Source: Marimicrobium sp913061115
GTDB lineage: Bacteria; Pseudomonadota; Gammaproteobacteria; Pseudomonadales; Halieaceae
Assembly (NCBI RefSeq): GCF_047729875.1
Contig: NZ_CP159826.1
Span: 2,914,001-2,978,000, forward strand
Direction: 5' to 3'
Length of the DNA: 64,000 bases
Shown here: one piece after another, positions 56,874-64,000 of the stretch
Numbering within the stretch: position 1 is the stretch's first letter
How the letters are laid out: each line of letters begins with the position of its first letter
Position numbers and translations under genes: made by a program
The notes under the pieces: generated by a model
What the model was told of the DNA's origin: nothing
Seen by the model: the letters and a program-made list of their open reading frames with translations, nothing else
Databases searched by the model: none

Positions 56874-57186
56874 AATTTGTACCCGCCTTTTCAATTACTG
56901 AACCCATTTTGATATTTAGTTCTCTAATCAACCCCCCTAGTGGGGACCTGCTTAGTACAATGCTCTACAGGAGCAGATATAGTTATACGATTTAGGGCAG
57001 AGGAAATGAAGGCGCCTATATGCCCCCTTTGGGGTATGTGATGAGCGCGATGAATAAGCACCCTGCTGAGCGGATAAAATGAGGCTATGCGGGGTAAAAC
57101 GATGGTTGAATGGTAATTCGCAGCCGCTGCTGGGGCTAGCCTACCATTAACCCTATAGGGTTAATGGTGCTGTTAGCACGCTCATG
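56874..57186. other. Upstream region of the repeat gene
   Basis: No gene. It contains short GC hairpins (CCCCtagtGGGG near 56936 and CCCCctttGGGG near 57031) and the palindrome at 57143-57168. These sit in the leader or control region of the repeat gene or just after the subtilase gene. I saw no convincing -10/-35 pair. Confidence 0.4.
57143..57168. promoter_or_regulatory. Perfect 26-bp palindrome
   Basis: ACCATTAACCC-TATA-GGGTTAATGGT is symmetric throughout, and GTGCT-gtt-AGCAC follows directly. It is located 19 bp past the subtilase stop on the minus strand. No T-run follows, so an operator or a bidirectional RNA hairpin is more likely than an intrinsic terminator. Confidence 0.5.
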
Positions 57187-59199
57187 CTAGGGAGAAGAAG
57201 GACTATCAGGTAGAGCGTCGCGGGCCAGATTATCGATGACAGCCTTTTCCTGCAGATATAGCTTCTGCCAATCAAAGGGCATCGCATTCGGGTGAGCCGA
57301 ATCAACAGTCGCTGCCGACCGCTGCTCAATATGCTCTTTTACGCCCCATCTACGGGTCGCACTCAGGCCCTTTTCACTGAGTTCAGAAGAAACCCTATTC
57401 CTGAGCTCGGGCAAACTGGGGCTTCCATCCTCCTCAATAATAGTAGGCCCATAGAAATGGTCGTCATCCCCTGTATCAACCACCAAGTCGAAGCCAGCGC
57501 CGCCACAGTCAGTGTGGCCGAAAAGCAATGCTCTGGTGGCCGTCACGTAACCGTAACCCTGTTGGAACGGGCTATAGGCGAGCAAGCCATCCCGGTTTAT
57601 CGCGGGCTCAGCGCTGGTAATAAGCTTGCACTTGATGTCATCCGGAGTGAGACTCGGCTCCAATTGCAGAAGTAGTGCGAGAATCCCCGACACGAGTGCA
57701 CTGGCCTGCGAGGAACCCGTTAAGACGAACTCTCCAGTCCTGAGCATATCCTCAGGCTGCCCCAGGGCCATAGCCGACTCAGGGCGAATAAGACCCGTCA
57801 TGTGCCCACCCAGAGCGACAATATCGGGCTTAACATGCCCGCTGGGCGTAGGGCCACGTGAAGAGAAGTCTGGTATATAGTCATCATCGCGGGTATTCGG
57901 AGTCCAGGAATCCGTGACCGCTCCCACTGTAATGATATCGGGAATATTTCCCGGTGATCCAATGGTCTCCACGCCGGGGCCCTCATTTCCAGCCGCCGCC
58001 ACTACTGCAATACCTGACTCCCACGCCTTTATTACCGCCTGGTTGACGGGGTCTTCCCAGTACGGCCATCTGGGAGTTTGGGCAAACGAAAGGTTAAGAA
58101 TCCGAATGGCGTATTTTTCGCGGTTGTCAACGACCCACTGGATTGCACGGACAATCTCCAACACATGAGCCAGCCCCTCACGGTCCAGCACCTTCACCGC
58201 CACCAGGTTGGCATCAGGCGCCACCCCCTTATAGGAGCCCGTAGGACGACCATTGTGTTTCGTTTTCCCGCTGTGCGCGATGATGCTCGACATATGCGTC
58301 CCATGGCCACTCTCGTCAACCACTTCAGAATCTAAAGTATCTGTCAGCGCGTCATATCGGGCGAGCACCCTATTTCTGCCGGTCGTGTCGTTAACCAGCG
58401 CATCATGTTCCCATAACCCAGAATCCACCACCGCCACGGTGACGCCCTTGCCGGTAATTCCCTGACGGTGCAGGGCATCCACCCCCGCCGCGCTGTTGTA
58501 ATAAAAGTCTTCATGGTTGTTCACGTAACCTGGCACCAGATCAGTAGCGCAACCTTCTGCGAAAATAGCCTTGAGAGTAAAATCGCGTTGGCGCAAAGGT
58601 GACTGCACTGTTTTGGGTGTTGCCCGCTCAAAGCTCACCGTCAGCTTGTCTAGATCCTTCAACTGCGGCCTGTGGGAAGCGGGAAAGTCTATTACCAATG
58701 TGCCTAATGCCGCCGCATCATAGAGCGCTGGAGCAACAGTGGTATCCGCTATAGCAATCTTCGTTACGTGTCCCAGTGTCGCAGGCCAAGTCAGTTCGAG
58801 TCTCTCCATTGAAGCGGGTGAGGTTTGCTTATTATAAAGGCGCCACTGTATGCCACTAGGGGTGAAGTCAAGTTCGATATGACCCCGTATCTTGCAGGTC
58901 TCTATTTCCTGTGGAGTCTCTATCGGTTCTTCTACCGACGAGAGATCATCTATGTGACGTGTGACCAGCGGAGATTTCAGTATTTCCTGCAGCTGCTTGC
59001 GGTCAAGTTTGGCGCCAACTGCATTAATGATAGGGAGATCGTGAGTGACCGTTCCGCCCTCCTCTTCTACCAATGCAGCGAGGCCAACAGATGACGGGCC
59101 CTGCAACATGACATACAGAACATCCGAGTCAGCGGCCAATGCAGGAGTGCAGAAAAGCAAGAAACTCAGGAGTGTTATCGTGTACTGAAAGGACTTCAT
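57187..59199 (-). CDS. Secreted S8 serine peptidase (subtilase)
   Basis: A 670-aa subtilisin-like protease with a Sec signal (LSFLLFCTPALA) and an I9-propeptide-like stretch to about residue 95. A domain of about 100 residues without motifs follows. The catalytic triad is complete: Asp in VTVAVVDSGLWEHD, His in DESGHGTHMSSIIA, Ser in LTGSSQASALVSGILALL; AAAGNEGPG is the oxyanion Asn region. The C-terminal 110 residues are unassigned. It starts 20 bp after the GGDEF-EAL gene, so it belongs to the c-di-GMP operon. Substrates are unknown; the downstream repeat protein is a candidate. Confidence 0.9.
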   Translation of the reverse strand: MKSFQYTITLLSFLLFCTPALAADSDVLYVMLQGPSSVGLAALVEEEGGTVTHDLPIINAVGAKLDRKQLQEILKSPLVTRHIDDLSSVEEPIETPQEIETCKIRGHIELDFTPSGIQWRLYNKQTSPASMERLELTWPATLGHVTKIAIADTTVAPALYDAAALGTLVIDFPASHRPQLKDLDKLTVSFERATPKTVQSPLRQRDFTLKAIFAEGCATDLVPGYVNNHEDFYYNSAAGVDALHRQGITGKGVTVAVVDSGLWEHDALVNDTTGRNRVLARYDALTDTLDSEVVDESGHGTHMSSIIAHSGKTKHNGRPTGSYKGVAPDANLVAVKVLDREGLAHVLEIVRAIQWVVDNREKYAIRILNLSFAQTPRWPYWEDPVNQAVIKAWESGIAVVAAAGNEGPGVETIGSPGNIPDIITVGAVTDSWTPNTRDDDYIPDFSSRGPTPSGHVKPDIVALGGHMTGLIRPESAMALGQPEDMLRTGEFVLTGSSQASALVSGILALLLQLEPSLTPDDIKCKLITSAEPAINRDGLLAYSPFQQGYGYVTATRALLFGHTDCGGAGFDLVVDTGDDDHFYGPTIIEEDGSPSLPELRNRVSSELSEKGLSATRRWGVKEHIEQRSAATVDSAHPNAMPFDWQKLYLQEKAVIDNLARDALPDSPSSP

Positions 59200-59219
59200 C
59201 CGTGTCGAATTGCCCCGAA

Positions 59220-61010
59220 TTAACTGTCCATGCTTTTTTGGATTTCTGCAGAAAAGTTTGTTTGCAGCATGTTGGGCACGTCTTCAGGATAGATCGGGCG
59301 GGCGAAATAAAAACCCTGTAATAGGTCACACCCTTTCCCCACTAGATAAGCCAACTGACTTTCCCTCTCTATGCCTTCTGCTATCACTCGTAGGTTGAGC
59401 GCTTTTGCGAGCCCCAAAATAGCGTCAACGATCGCAGCCCCATCGGATGTATTCAAATCATTAACAAAGCTATGATCGATCTTGAGTGTGTCTATCGGAA
59501 AGCGCTTAAGGTAGCTAAGGGATGAATAGCCTGTGCCGAAGTCATCAACTGCAAGGTCTACACCAAGAGACTTTAATGCGCGTAACTTGGCGATATTGGT
59601 CTCTGCATCATTCATAATGGCACTTTCTGTGAGCTCAAGCTCTAGACGATCGGGTGACAAACCAGATTTAACAAGAAAGTCCGCTATCCAATCAGACAGG
59701 TTCCCATGGTTAAACTGCAGGGGGGAGATATTCACACAAACACGGTGTGCACTAAGGCCGAGCGTATCCCAGTATAGGCAGTGTCTGGCGACCTCCTCCA
59801 TGACCCATTCACCCAGCTCGATTATTTGCCCCGTACTCTCGGCTATCGGAATGAACTCGTCTGGAGATACCATGCCGCGCTTAGGATGCTTCCAGCGGAC
59901 TAGCGCCTCCATGCTAACCACGTCACCGGTTATGGAATTTACCTGAGGCTGGTAACGCAGCTCTAGTTCTGAATTACGCAGCGCGTCGCGTAATTCTTCT
60001 TCCATTTTTAGTTTCTCGACCGCCTTGGCGTTCATCTCTTCATTATAAAATCGATAACAAGCTCGGCCTTCTGCCTTGGCAAAATACATGGCAGTATCCG
60101 CATTTCGAATCAGGATATCTGGATCTTTACCATCTTGAGGGTATAGCGCAATTCCAATGCTGGGCGTCACCACTGGGTTATGTGACTGCAGGGGTATTGG
60201 CTGCGAGAGACAATCGAGGATACGCTTGGCGACCTTCTCGATATCAGCCATGTTATCCACGTCTGATAAAACAACTGTAAATTCATCGCCACCCAATCTG
60301 GAAATTTCAGCAGCACCGGACTCTTTCTCATCCACTGCGTTGCTTTCAGAAAAATAATTAATAGAATCCTCTTCACGCAATTCCATCGTGAGTCTTTTCG
60401 CTATTTCCACCAACAAACTATCTCCACGGGCGTGGCCGATCGAATCATTAATACGCTTAAAGTGATCTAAATCGATAAAAAGCAGTGCCGCTATGGTCTT
60501 GCGTCGTTGACTGCGTTTGAGAAGCCGGGCCAATTGCTCATTGAAGCTTCGTCTATTAGGAAGACTTGTGAGGGGGTCATAGTAAGCGAGGTGCCGGAGT
60601 CGATCTTCCTGTCGCTTCAGCGAGTTAAACGCATCGCTGGCACGGAGCATATACTGAACATCACGCCCCAATAACGACCAGTTGACCGGCTTTGTTTTAT
60701 ACTGAGTGGCCCCAGCGTCAAACCCCTTGTCTATAGACTCCCGATCTTCCGAGCCCGTAACAATCATAATAGGAATGGTTTTACCCTGAGGCAATTCTCG
60801 GATGCGCTGACAAGCCTCAAGGCCCGTCATGCCTGGCATCTCTACATCCATGAATACTAGATCCGGCCTTTCAACAACGAAAACATCTATCGCCTCAAAA
60901 CCATTGGAGGCTTCAACAACGACCATGTCCTCCGCTTCGAGACACTGGCGTGTCAGCAGGCGAACATTCTGATCATCGTCAACAACAAGAATTTTGGCTT
61001 GATGGCGTAT
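59220..61010 (-). CDS. Response regulator with GGDEF and EAL domains
   Basis: A c-di-GMP turnover regulator of about 596 aa. REC domain: KILVVDDDQN, phospho-acceptor Asp in LVFMDVEMPGM, KPVNW. GGDEF with intact RLGGDEFTVVL; EAL with MEALVRW, ELTESAI, DDFGTGYSSL, KIDHSFV and AEGIER, all catalytic residues present, so both cyclase and phosphodiesterase are possible. The first standard start (ATG at 60926) would remove the first REC strand and the acidic pair. In-frame homology continues to 61010, just after a stop, with only ATA at 61010 or ATT at 60992 as possible starts. I place the start at 61010, uncertain. Confidence 0.82.
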   Translation of the reverse strand: MRHQAKILVVDDDQNVRLLTRQCLEAEDMVVVEASNGFEAIDVFVVERPDLVFMDVEMPGMTGLEACQRIRELPQGKTIPIMIVTGSEDRESIDKGFDAGATQYKTKPVNWSLLGRDVQYMLRASDAFNSLKRQEDRLRHLAYYDPLTSLPNRRSFNEQLARLLKRSQRRKTIAALLFIDLDHFKRINDSIGHARGDSLLVEIAKRLTMELREEDSINYFSESNAVDEKESGAAEISRLGGDEFTVVLSDVDNMADIEKVAKRILDCLSQPIPLQSHNPVVTPSIGIALYPQDGKDPDILIRNADTAMYFAKAEGRACYRFYNEEMNAKAVEKLKMEEELRDALRNSELELRYQPQVNSITGDVVSMEALVRWKHPKRGMVSPDEFIPIAESTGQIIELGEWVMEEVARHCLYWDTLGLSAHRVCVNISPLQFNHGNLSDWIADFLVKSGLSPDRLELELTESAIMNDAETNIAKLRALKSLGVDLAVDDFGTGYSSLSYLKRFPIDTLKIDHSFVNDLNTSDGAAIVDAILGLAKALNLRVIAEGIERESQLAYLVGKGCDLLQGFYFARPIYPEDVPNMLQTNFSAEIQKSMDS

Positions 61011-61242
61011 AGGACCTGTACTCTAAATTGACTGGGGGAAATGATTCTTGTGATTCTAGCTCTAGGCTATCACTAGTAGGGACTCTCTACTAGTGTGAAT
61101 AAGGGCTTGAAGGCGGTCGCCTTAGAAACTGCAAAACGGTGTGCCCCTCAACAGGGTGGGTTTTTAGGTGGTAGTGAGTCGAAAGAGGTTTTTAACGACA
61201 AAAACGGAGGAAATCACCTCGCCTGCCACTAGCTCGAATAGA

Positions 61243-62949
61243 TTAGGACAACAATTGGTCGCGACGCAGCACACCGTGTTCTTGCACAAAACGCGGAAGA
61301 TTCTGCAACGGGATTGCCGGACTATAATAGAACCCCTGCACCTGGTGACAATGGTGATCACGTAGGAATTGGATTTGCTCATGCGTTTCTGCGCCCTCTG
61401 CCACGACCACCAAACCCAGTCGACGCCCCATCTCAATGATCATACAGCAGACCGCTTCCTGGTTTTCATTGTGCGGTAGGTCGCGCACGAAACAGGCATC
61501 GATCTTCAACGCAGAAATCGGCAACTCCGTAAGGTGGTTAAGCTGGGAAAAACCGGTGCCAAAATCATCCAGTGAGAAGGAGATCCCGAGCTCTCGCAAT
61601 TCGTTCATGCGCGACTTGATCTCTACAGAGCTTTGCAAGATAGTAGATTCCGTTAATTCGAACTCGATTTTCGAGCCGTTTGCACCGCTGCGCACGATAA
61701 TATCTTTGACAATTTCAACAAAAGGGTCGTCCTCGATCTGAGAAAATGAGATGTTCACTGCAACATCCACATTTTGCATATTTTGTTCTTCTAGCCAGAT
61801 CTGAGCATTGCAAGCGTGCTGAATGACTTGATAACCGATGGCTTTCATAAGCCCCATATCCTCGCAGGCAGACATGAAATCAACGGGCAACAGGAGGCCG
61901 CGCTCCGGATGATTCCAGCGCAGTAAGGCCTCTAGTCCCACCAGATGCCCAGATGCGAGGTCTATTCGAGGCTGGTAATGCAGCTCAAACTGATTTTTTC
62001 GCACTGCCGTGCGCAATTCTGCCGTGAGGGAGGAATTTCCCCCGACATCGAAGGCAAGCTTCTCGGAGTAACGGACGAAACGACCACCCTCGATGCTTTT
62101 AGCCTGCTGCATCGCGCTGCGGGCGTGTTCCACCAGATCTGAAAACTCACCGCCGTCTTCCGGATAAATCGCCACACCGATACTCGCCTCTACTGCCACC
62201 TGCTGATCACTGAGAAGCATCGGAGCGGAAATAGATTTGAGCATTTTCTCAGTAATAAGCTCCACATCGGCAGTCGAATTCACGTCTTCGAGAACAATCG
62301 CAAACTCATCGCCACCAAGCCGCGCTATGCTGTCTGTACTGCGCATTTTATTGACCAGACGTTGCGATATAGATTTGATCATGACATCGCCATCAGACTC
62401 GCCATAGTTGTCGTTGATGTTGGTGAACTGGTCGATGTTGATGTAGAGCAGAGCTGTGTTGAAGCCATACCGTTTAGAGCGGTCCATCGCACGCTCCAAA
62501 TGAGCACGAAAACCCACCCGGTTGAGCACCCCGGTAAGCGTGTCGCGATTGGACAAGTGCCGGATTTGCTCGCGAGCCTGCTTGAGTTGAATGTTGTAAT
62601 CGAGGATACGGTGCACCAGTGCATCCTGCAATTGCCCGCGGATAAGATAGTCCTGGGCGCCCAGTTCGCGCAAATGGCCAAAAGAAGCCTGCTCGGACTC
62701 ATCCAACATCATAATAAGCGGGGCCGCGGCATTATTCTTGTTGGCCAGGCGTAATAAATATTCCGTTTGAGCCCCATGACCCATAATCACGGCATCTATC
62801 ATAGGATCCAGGAGCGCTTCGAGTGGGCGCTCCATGGCTTCTGAGGCTGCAAGCTGGAACCTCGCCGGTTTAGCGCGCGCTAAGCATTCTGCAAGAATAA
62901 GGTGGTCCGCCTTGTTCTCGGATATGATCAGTACTGTGTGCTGTTCCAC
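61243..62949 (-). CDS. GGDEF-EAL protein with degenerate REC domain
   Basis: A 568-aa protein. The first 120 residues have a REC-like fold (VLIISENKADHLILAECLAR), but the phospho-acceptor strand reads DAVIMGHGA, lacking the Asp, so phosphorylation is unlikely. GGDEF (RLGGDEFAIVLED) and EAL (LEALLRWNHP, ELTES, DDFGTGFSQL, KIDACFV, AEGAET) motifs are intact. It probably modulates c-di-GMP through other inputs. It lies 232 bp upstream of the second GGDEF-EAL gene on the same strand. Confidence 0.88.
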   Translation of the reverse strand: MEQHTVLIISENKADHLILAECLARAKPARFQLAASEAMERPLEALLDPMIDAVIMGHGAQTEYLLRLANKNNAAAPLIMMLDESEQASFGHLRELGAQDYLIRGQLQDALVHRILDYNIQLKQAREQIRHLSNRDTLTGVLNRVGFRAHLERAMDRSKRYGFNTALLYINIDQFTNINDNYGESDGDVMIKSISQRLVNKMRSTDSIARLGGDEFAIVLEDVNSTADVELITEKMLKSISAPMLLSDQQVAVEASIGVAIYPEDGGEFSDLVEHARSAMQQAKSIEGGRFVRYSEKLAFDVGGNSSLTAELRTAVRKNQFELHYQPRIDLASGHLVGLEALLRWNHPERGLLLPVDFMSACEDMGLMKAIGYQVIQHACNAQIWLEEQNMQNVDVAVNISFSQIEDDPFVEIVKDIIVRSGANGSKIEFELTESTILQSSVEIKSRMNELRELGISFSLDDFGTGFSQLNHLTELPISALKIDACFVRDLPHNENQEAVCCMIIEMGRRLGLVVVAEGAETHEQIQFLRDHHCHQVQGFYYSPAIPLQNLPRFVQEHGVLRRDQLLS

Positions 62950-63286
62950 TCTGAATCCCTAACTACTTGTTCACTGACGATTGGCAGCGCGCTGGTGAGT
63001 CGCATTTGGACCGCAGAAGCCGTCACGCAACCAACGTCTTATTCTTTAAATAACATAAGGTTATACGGAATTAATGAGTGAAACTCTAGTAAATGTTCAT
63101 TGAAAATTACCAAAGCGGCGACGCCCTTTCCAAGTCTCTCGATTCACGGCTCAATGCGTCGTCGTATTGTGGCAACTGCACGAGCTATTTGCGCCATGAG
63201 TTTGTCTCTATGGGGGATGGGGAATTAACACCCGCTTATTTTATGTTAGAATTGCGTTTCGTTTTTTCCGCCTTTAATAGCCACCT
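62950..63286. other. Divergent intergenic region
   Basis: Separates the GGDEF-EAL gene from nadA. An open frame of 65 codons (63093-63290) overlaps the nadA start and is probably spurious. The nadA promoter is at 63225-63252. Confidence 0.4.
63225..63252 (+). promoter_or_regulatory. Candidate nadA promoter
   Basis: TTAACA at 63225-63230 and TAGAAT at 63247-63252 with a 16-base spacer. Transcription would begin near 63259, 28 bases before the nadA ATG. Confidence 0.45.
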
Positions 63287-64000
63287 ATGAGTCTTGCCTC
63301 CGAAAAACTGAAAACCATCCGGGATCAGGTGCAGTACCATCTCGATCGTGCCGAGCAAAAGCAGCTTACACCGGAACAGGAACAGTCACTTAAGAACCAG
63401 ATAAAAGTCCGATTGCAGGAAGAGAATGCTGTCATCGTGGCGCATTATTATACGTCCCCGGCAATCCAGGCCCTGGCCGAAGAGAGCGGTGGTTGCGTCT
63501 CGGATTCGCTCGAAATGGCACGCTTTGGCCATGATCATCCCGCCAGCACACTCGTGGTCGCGGGCGTCAAATTTATGGGTGAAACAGCCAAGATTCTTAC
63601 ACCCCAGAAACGCGTTCTGATGCCAACATTGGAAGCAACCTGCTCTTTGGATCTGGGTTGCCCGATCGATGAATTTTCGGCTTTCTGTGATCAGCATCCC
63701 GAGCGAAAAGTTGTTGTGTATGCCAATACCTCAGCGGCAGTGAAGGCCAGGGCCGACTGGGTCGTCACTTCAAGCATAGCCCTTGATGTGGTGGAACATC
63801 TGACAGAACAGGGCGAAAAAATTCTCTGGGCGCCCGACCAATATTTGGGTGATTACGTAAAACGACAAACCGGCGCCGATATGCTCATGTGGGATGGCGC
63901 GTGCATTGTGCATGAAGAGTTCAAGGCACGCGGTATCGCCGATTTGAAGCGAGTCTATCCCGATGCCGCGGTACTGGTGCATCCCGAATCACCCGCTGCA
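63287..64000 (+). CDS. nadA: Quinolinate synthase (partial, cut by window end)
   Basis: The first 238 codons of NadA, which condenses iminoaspartate and dihydroxyacetone phosphate to quinolinate for NAD synthesis. IVAHYYTSPAIQALAEESGG, VAGVKFMGETAKIL, LEATCSLDLGCP (cluster Cys), VYANTSAAVKA and WAPDQYLGDYV are diagnostic. A 4Fe-4S cluster is expected; its remaining Cys ligands are outside the window. The ATG at 63287 follows directly after the promoter; no strong ribosome site. Confidence 0.95.
   Translation, partial: MSLASEKLKTIRDQVQYHLDRAEQKQLTPEQEQSLKNQIKVRLQEENAVIVAHYYTSPAIQALAEESGGCVSDSLEMARFGHDHPASTLVVAGVKFMGETAKILTPQKRVLMPTLEATCSLDLGCPIDEFSAFCDQHPERKVVVYANTSAAVKARADWVVTSSIALDVVEHLTEQGEKILWAPDQYLGDYVKRQTGADMLMWDGACIVHEEFKARGIADLKRVYPDAAVLVHPESPAA

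Noticed and set aside
63093..63290. 65-codon open frame before nadA
   Set aside because: Overlaps the nadA start and its promoter; no family resemblance.

Overview
The window looks like chromosome of a heterotrophic, aerobic, probably marine gammaproteobacterium. The evidence is a cytochrome bo3 quinol oxidase operon (cyoABCD), a Nei-type glycosylase close to the E. coli protein, NadA, Tat and lipoprotein signals of Gram-negative type, c-di-GMP enzymes, and many lipid- or steroid-type enzymes (SDRs, Coq4-like, LLM, PQQ dehydrogenase, trans-enoyl-reductase-like). A Cellvibrionales relative (Halieaceae or Spongiibacteraceae type) is my best guess from gene content only. No rRNA, tRNA or CRISPR array was found.

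Layout. 0.3-9.6 kb: accessory metabolism (SDRs, ribokinase, Coq4, a ceramidase-like lipoprotein, an M19 dipeptidase, a VOC protein), interrupted by an IS6-family element and a truncated acyltransferase. 9.8-14.2 kb: a secreted quinohemoprotein dehydrogenase behind a good sigma70 promoter, a 2OG-Fe(II) oxygenase and an LLM flavoenzyme. 14.3-21.7 kb, minus strand: a secreted unknown protein, a molybdopterin oxidoreductase, a TetR regulator with a candidate operator, and a secreted DUF3604 protein. 21.7-24.2 kb: an SDR remnant, an AT-rich sulfotransferase and an EamA permease. 24.4-28.4 kb: cyoABCD with translationally overlapping genes. 28.5-38.9 kb: MFS transporter, SDRs, a Coq4-like two-domain protein, a methyltransferase, TruA, a phosphotransferase and a serine-recombinase remnant. 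38.9-51.9 kb: lipoprotein and hydrolase genes mixed with housekeeping functions (RsuA-type pseudouridine synthase, Nei, cytochrome c, sterol-desaturase-like protein, GH29 fucosidase). 52.3-55.8 kb: a CBM2 protein and a second DUF3604 protein. 56.0-63.0 kb, minus strand: two GGDEF-EAL proteins, a secreted subtilase and, downstream, a secreted protein made of 13 identical 13-residue repeats. nadA starts at 63287 and leaves the window.

Most unusual. (1) The repeat protein at 56058-56873: all base differences between its repeat copies fall at codon third positions and are synonymous in one frame only, so the peptide is under selection. It lies downstream of a subtilase gene, and every repeat carries a dibasic GRR. 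A precursor/protease relationship is a testable speculation. (2) Three genes whose conserved N-termini extend in frame beyond any ATG/GTG/TTG, implying CTG (9859), ATT (40776) and ATA (61010) starts, or sequence errors. (3) A Coq4-like domain fused to a TerB-like helical domain (32774-33775), in addition to a plain Coq4. (4) A TetR / molybdoenzyme / secreted-unknown cluster with an operator-like inverted repeat.
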